DNA from: Diphasiastrum complanatum
Lineage: Eukaryota; Streptophyta; Lycopodiopsida; Lycopodiales; Lycopodiaceae
Direction: 5' to 3'
DNA: 64,000 nucleotides
NCBI GenBank assembly: GCA_029204225.1
Contig: CM055107.1
Location: 7,964,472 to 8,028,471 of the forward strand
The notes beneath the pieces are model-generated. The model was not told the origin of the DNA. It ran no database searches and saw nothing but the letters and a program-made list of their open reading frames with translations. Made by a program: the position numbers and the translations under genes. This document shows, piece by piece, positions 58,451-64,000 of the stretch; positions within the stretch are counted from its first letter, which is position 1; each line of letters opens with the position of its first letter.

Positions 58451-58723
58451 TCCTGTGCATAAATCCTTTATAAAAATGCTCTGATCTGCTGCTTTGTCTC
58501 TCTATCAAACTGTTCACTGCAGATTTTCGCAATATTTTTCATATTGCAATGCTTTTTCATGTCAGCAACGGTGCCAGCCATAGCCTATTCCTGTGCAAAA
58601 ATCCTTCGTAAAATGCTCTGATCTGCTGTTTTGTCTCTCTATCAAACTGTCAGTGCAGATTTTCGCAATATTTATCATATTGCAAGCTTTTATTTGTCAG
58701 CAACGGTGCCAGCCATAGCCTGT
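58451..58723 (+). promoter_or_regulatory. Duplicated core promoter/leader, ~138 bp x 2
   Basis: Unit starting tcctgtgca at 58451 and 58589 is repeated, including ctctgatctgctgytttgtctctctatcaaactgt and gtcagcaacggtgccagccatagcct. The first copy has TATAAAAA at 58469-58476; in the second this position reads cgtaaaa, so the TATA box is lost. Confidence 0.7.
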
Positions 58724-59188
58724 GATGCTTAAGGCTTGTTCTGTGAGGAAGATGGATGGATATGTTGGTGTAGGATCGTTGTGCAAGGGCATCCGGAGGG
58801 AGCGAGAGTGTGTGTGATGTTGCAGAGAGTGTTTTGAAGGTGGCGTCAGTTTTGTTGGTTCATCCAGACATTTTTTGAATGGCGGTAAATGCAGCCTAAC
58901 CGAGCGGCCTGATATCTTCGTTGTTGGTACGTTGTTCGCAAATGCTAGGAAGGATCGAGAATGTGTGTGACTTAGCAGGGATTTTTAAGAATGACAGAAG
59001 AACCTTAGCTGAGAGCCTAGGCTCTTCGGTGTGCGGCGTTTTTCCCAAAGACTAGGTTCTGTGGTTTTGCAATATCATTGGTGGATTTGAGATACCCTCG
59101 GGGAGGACTGTGGCAGGCTACAAATGTGGTGGAAAATGATCTTCACGAAAATCGATATTATTATAGCTTATCTCGGCGGAAAGTAGAA

Positions 59189-62015
59189 ATGGCATCAGCA
59201 TCTGCTGCTGTCACTGTTATGCAGCATGTCGGGAACACCGGCATGTCAAGGAACGCATACTTGCCGCCTTTAATATCTAATCACAAGGTACCGTGACATT
59301 TTGTTGATTTTAGTAGATTTACGTTGTTTTCGTGCAAATATTGTTATCGAAAACAAATTGAGCTCATTGTCTTGTATATTAAGATGTTTCGTCTTTCAAA
59401 TAATCTCCTGTGTGATCAAACATACCATTCTTTCTATCTTTCTTTTGCGAGAGAGAGAGGAACCGAAGGGTGGGGGGTTGTGTGAGGGGTTGTGTGTTAA
59501 AATTAAGTCATATAGAGATTGTGTTAAGCCATTTTGTACTGTGATGATCTGACACTTCCTTGGTCTATTTTCCGCTTTTCAGTTTCACATGAAAGTTTCT
59601 TGGAAAAGGAACACAGGTTTCAATTTTAGCGGTTACAATATCTGGTCGAAGGCAGGAGGTCGGCTGCAGAAATCGTGTACACATGCAGTTCTTGAAAAGC
59701 CTAGCAATAGTGGCAGGGATTCAACTGACCCTGCATGGGCCTCATTGGAAAAGCTATATCTTCAGAATCCTGGAAGCGCCATCACGTTTGGCGCATCTGG
59801 AAATGGATCCCTAGATTTGGCTCTTTCGCCTTTGGATCGCAACGTTGCAATACAGGATTTAAGGAAGAAAGAGGAGCAGCTAAAGGTAGCAGAAAAGGCA
59901 GCAGAAGAAGATGGCAAGGAGGTCCAGATTGCGCAATCCGCTTTGGTGAATGGTGAGAAAGATCTTGAAGTGGCTGCCATTCACCACAAAGCAAGGCGTG
60001 AAGAAATAGTTTTATTGAGAGAGCAATTGACGATGCAGTCAAAAGAGCTTAAGGAGACAAAGCGCGTGGTGAAATTGCAGCAGCGCGAGGTTCGTGTATC
60101 GAAAGATCAGTTCACAAAGAAACAGGCAGAGCTAAGAAGTGTTAAAGTGAAACTACTTGAAAAGGATCAAGCTCTTTCTGAACTCAGACTAGAAATAAAA
60201 TCAAGAGAATCTCAACTACTCGCTGCAAACTCTGTCATTTCGCAGCAATCCTCAGACATTGATCGGCTTAGAAGTTCCGTGAAAGAGAAAGAGAACGAGT
60301 TGAGGAGATCCGAAGAGGAGAGGTTTTTGAAGCAGGAAAAGCTTCTGAGGACAGAATCAGATTTGGAGAAGCGTGTGGTTGCCTATCTAAGTGCACGGGA
60401 GGAGTTAAGGGTTTTAAGCAGTGATGCAGAACTTTATGAGAAAAGAGGCCTGGCGTTTGAACAAGAACTTGAGCAAGCCAGGTCTCTTCTTTTTGATGTT
60501 AGAAAAGAACTGGAAATCTCTCAAAAGGTTATTGCCAACTACAGGCAGGAAGTGGAAGAAAAGGAGATGCAAATCAGGCAACAACATGAAGAACTTGCCT
60601 CCCAACTTTTCTTGTTGAACTCATATACTGCAAGCCTGCAAGATGCTAAAACGGAACTTGAAGAGGAAAGAGAGCATGTGCGGCTTTTGAAAGGATCATC
60701 AGAACAGCTTGAGCACATATTGCTGGAAAACAAATGCTTGGTGAAGGACTTGCAGTTGCAATTAGACAAGGAGAAGACAGCATTGCAAAGTTCTGTTTTA
60801 GAGGTTAATTCATTGCGAAAGGAATTACAACAACAGGAATCTGCCGTTTCTGATAACCAGCTTCTTGTGCAACTGAAGGAAGCTGAGCTGATATCAATGA
60901 AACTGGATATTCAAGAGATAAGATCTGACCTGACTTCCATGCGCATCTTGCTTGATGAGAGAGGCCAAGAGTTGGAATCTGCCAGGAAAATGGTTAAGGA
61001 GCTTCAAATGGAGGTGAGTCATCTGAGAGCTCGTCTGAAATTAGAGGAGGAAAGGTACATTTCAGCAACAATACTTCTAAAGGAAAGAGATGAGGAGCTC
61101 GATGTTATGAAGCTTGACCTAGATGAGAACAAGGCAAAGCTTTCCGAGGTTACTACAGTTGTGGAGCAGATTGCAAAATTATCAAGATTTTTGGCAGAAT
61201 CCAGCATTGAAGGCAAATCCAGTCTTTCTCAAGAAGGTTCTGTCTTAATGGAAACCAATTATGAGCTGTTTAGTGCAAATCGGGCACTTCTGGAAAAGGA
61301 GTTTGAACTACAACAGCTTCATGAGAAGTCTTTACAAGACAGGTTGAATCGACAGGGATTGGAAACAGAGCTGAAGGAACTAAGAGGTCGCCTGCGGCAG
61401 AAAGATAACGAACTTCAAGCTGTTCATAGAGCACTTGTAAACAAAGACAGTGAGTTTAAGCAGCTCCAGGCCAAATGGCAGACTCGGGAAGCTGAGCTAA
61501 ACAAGATGCGAGAGGATGTGATTGAGGAAGCTAAGGGTTTAACCAGTCTTCATGTGCTAGCTCAAACGCCAGGGAAGAATGGACAGAAAAGCCCTGGGGT
61601 TGTGGCAGTGGAAAAGTTGGAGTTGGAGGTCTCAAAACTAGAGGTAGAGGCTGCCAAATGTGCTCTACAAAAACTAGCAGAACTGAGTTTTGAGCTTCTT
61701 GAAGATGGACAGGACTATCAATTTACCCCTGTTGATGCAGATGATAAATCTGTGTCATCCCTGGGTAGAAATTCCCAATTGCTACGGGGCAATATAGGTG
61801 GGTATAGTGGGAATGACATGAACGATTCATCAGGCTTCACCTTATCTGAGGTTGTTGCTGACCTTGACAATCTGAAAGTGAAACTGGAACAGAGAGATGA
61901 AGTTCTTGAACATACTAAGAGAGCTATGGTGAATTTGTCGAAAATGACGAGAGAGTTTCTGGTGGAAGCTGGTGTAAATGTTGAGAGGCCTTTTAGTCAT
62001 GCCTATTCTTTTTGA
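59189..62015 (+). CDS. PII1: Plastid coiled-coil protein, PII1/MRC-like
   Basis: Exon 1 59189-59287 and exon 2 59583-62015, GT-AG intron of 295 bp, 843 aa. The first ~80 residues (Ser/Ala-rich, few acids) look like a plastid transit peptide. A conserved-looking stretch LEKLYLQNPGSAITF is near residues 88-102. From about 125 to 725 the protein is almost all heptad-type coiled coil (e.g. QLTMQSKELKETKRVVKLQQ). The C-terminal ~100 residues include SGFTLSEVVADLDNL and a helix ending FLVEAGVNVERPFS. The family match is to Arabidopsis PII1/MRC (At4g32190, about 780 aa), which interacts with starch synthase 4 in granule initiation; this is from memory of overall features, not alignment. Alternative: another plastid coiled-coil protein such as MFP1. 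The 59189 start opens the transit peptide in frame with exon 2. Confidence 0.7.
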
Positions 62016-64000
62016 GATAAGCTCTTTTAGCCTTCTCATGAAGGCTATACGTTGTATTAATTTGTATACCTGACAAAGGATGTATGGCCATTGTTGAGGT
62101 CTTACAATCAGCTTCAGCATGTAGATGATGTACAAATGAGTACTGGCTTTATAAGTTTTTTCAGGTACGTGAAGAGGCTGTAAATATTGGCAAACTTTTG
62201 TTTTTCGATGGGCCTTTTGGTTTTTTCAAGCAATGTTATTAGTCCAGTTAGCTATTGAACTTATTTCGGGTTTGATTTTTTTTGGTAAAAAGACATTTTT
62301 AGCTTTTGGAGAAGTTGGGATTTTGTTTAAATATGGTGGCTACTCTACGATATTTCAACAACTCCTGCAAGTTGAAGTGAAAAACAGACAGATAAATCAG
62401 CTGTCCTTCTCTGCTTCTAGCCTGTGAACACAATCCTTTGCTACCAGTGTGGATTTATCACTTTTAATAGATGGAGATCATACTACCACAAGTTTGAAAT
62501 TAACTTCCCTTCGGAATTCAGAGAACATTAATATGGTATGCAACATATTTGTTTTTAGTCTATCAGTTTCCAAATGTATTGCCTTATAGCAGCAACAATT
62601 TTGGGTAATATGCATTTTAATTAGTACAGACCAGTTTGTATGGAAGAGTGGGCTTGTAAAAACTTTCTGATTTTGAGTATACAACCTTTAGTAAGTGGTC
62701 TGTGTCATCATGCAGAAATGTGAACGAAGTTTGTATGAGGATACATATTTTTTGCATATGCTGAAAGGTTGTTGAAAATGATAAAGTAGCTTTTGTTAAC
62801 ATGGAGAATCTACTGAATTTTCAAATCAACAAACTTTTTTGAACTAACTAGAAATGAAATGCATTTTTTTACCATGCAGCACTATTGAGTAGAAACTGAA
62901 GATATTGTGACACATCTCTGTGCGTCCTACATAATTAAGGATGTATAGCATATGGTGCATGCTATGTAAAATAGAGCCAACAGTCTAAGAATATGAAATC
63001 ACTTAATTGATGGTAGTATTCTTTGTTCTTTTATAATGTTTAGTATGTCGTAAAATGATCATGATAGGTTGGTGGACGGGATACTAGTGATAAAGTGTAT
63101 TTTCCAGGCAGCTGTTTGGGTTTTTCTTTCTACCAACTTACCTGCCATTATATTAGCTTCTGCATGAACTTCTATATAGGATGATAAGGATAACCATTGT
63201 GTTTGACTTCTGGAGTACTATTTGGCCGATGACAGTCAGTCTAGCCAACAAAGCATAGATGTTTGAACTGTGGACATGTTGTGTTGGGATGGTGTTTTGA
63301 CATGTTGGTTCCCGAATGTGCTGTGTTTCAGAATTATGAAATGCAGTTGAGAAATCTATTTTGGATCTGTATAAAATTTGGCCATCCTGTTATTGTACAG
63401 TATATCATCTAAAAAGGTATTGTTAAAACTCTTATAAAGTTGATGATATGGTTTAGGATTTGGGGTCGAATGTTTCATCTCTCTATAATCTTGACAATTA
63501 TCTAAATTTCACAGAAAAATGCCGAGTAGAAGGTATCTTGAAACAAGGTCAAAATCATATAGGATTTCAGGTAGCATACTTAAAAATTCTAGGATACTAC
63601 TGATCATAATGTTGAAGCACAATGTTGGTGGAGATTTTTAAATTCTATAAACATTTCAAGAATGCAATATGTAGCCTCTAAGGTTATTACAAGGAACTAT
63701 GGATGGGATTGGTTGCAATGCAAGTCTTTGGTAGGACCAATGGATTGGCATGCAAAAAAACAATTGATGATATCATGAGGATAGCATATGCTCACATCGA
63801 AGATAGGTGGCCCATATTTTGAGAGGAGTCCATAAATTTGAAGTGGGATTGGTCATGCATGGTATGCATCCTCATGGCCACCAATTTACAAGTATAACAA
63901 TATGACTGGTGTTAATCATGATTTACTAAATACCCCCATAGATTGTAATGCCTTTTACTTGTCCTCGGAATTGTAGGTTGTTGTAAGAAAATGGATGTTG
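62016..64000 (+). other. 3' flank of PII1-like gene; no further gene
   Basis: Probable 3' UTR near the start, then AT-rich sequence with no recognised ORF, RNA gene or repeat. Confidence 0.55.

Noticed and set aside
59735-60042. Alternative-frame ORFs over the PII1-like gene
   Set aside because: They are shadows of the long coiled-coil frame.
1-64000. CRISPR arrays, bacterial operons or prophage
   Set aside because: No regularly spaced identical repeats and no compact gene strings; all repeats are LTRs, tandem duplications or microsatellites.

Overview
The window looks like nuclear DNA of a seed plant, probably a gymnosperm such as a conifer (inference). It holds two long intron-containing genes for plastid proteins, set in degenerate LTR retrotransposons of both Copia and Ty3/Gypsy type, long GA/CT/AT microsatellites and AT-rich non-coding sequence. 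No prokaryotic gene organisation is visible.

Host genes. (1) 3556-3960 (+): a small predicted secreted protein of unknown function. (2) 21277-27099 (+): a complete 19-exon gene for plastidial 4-hydroxy-3-methylbut-2-enyl diphosphate synthase (HDS/GcpE/IspG, MEP pathway), 757 aa, with its Fe-S cluster ligands. (3) 59189-62015 (+): a two-exon gene for an 843-aa plastid-targeted coiled-coil protein resembling PII1/MRC, a starch-granule initiation factor. (4) 36805-39010 (+): a decayed, intron-like gene with motifs of a beta-class DNA (amino) methyltransferase.

Mobile DNA, left to right. 1-2.5 kb holds several tandem duplications and a tRNA-derived SINE-like piece. 5.4-5.6 kb holds a cluster of palindromes. 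6.7-13 kb is a nest of Copia elements: a broken element with a tRNA-iMet-type primer site (7071-12028) sits inside an older Copia copy. 13-20 kb carries Gypsy and Copia remnants, and one Gypsy RT is split by a GC-rich insertion. 30.2-35.8 kb is a Gypsy-like gag-protease element with about 850 codons after the protease and no reverse transcriptase or integrase, ending in a polypurine tract and a long LTR. 40.5-46.4 kb has Copia gag/protease fragments, one with an inverted segment. 47.1-47.9 kb is a tandem pair of very small LTR elements (TRIM type) whose LTRs contain a tRNA-like sequence with Pol III A and B boxes. 49189-55608 is an intact, apparently very young Copia element: one 1317-codon ORF, LTRs differing by a single base indel, and a 5-bp target duplication.

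The strongest candidates for something undescribed are the tRNA-bearing TRIM, the methyltransferase-like pseudogene, and the gag-protease element with a long extra coding region. All calls come from reading the sequence; no database search was possible.
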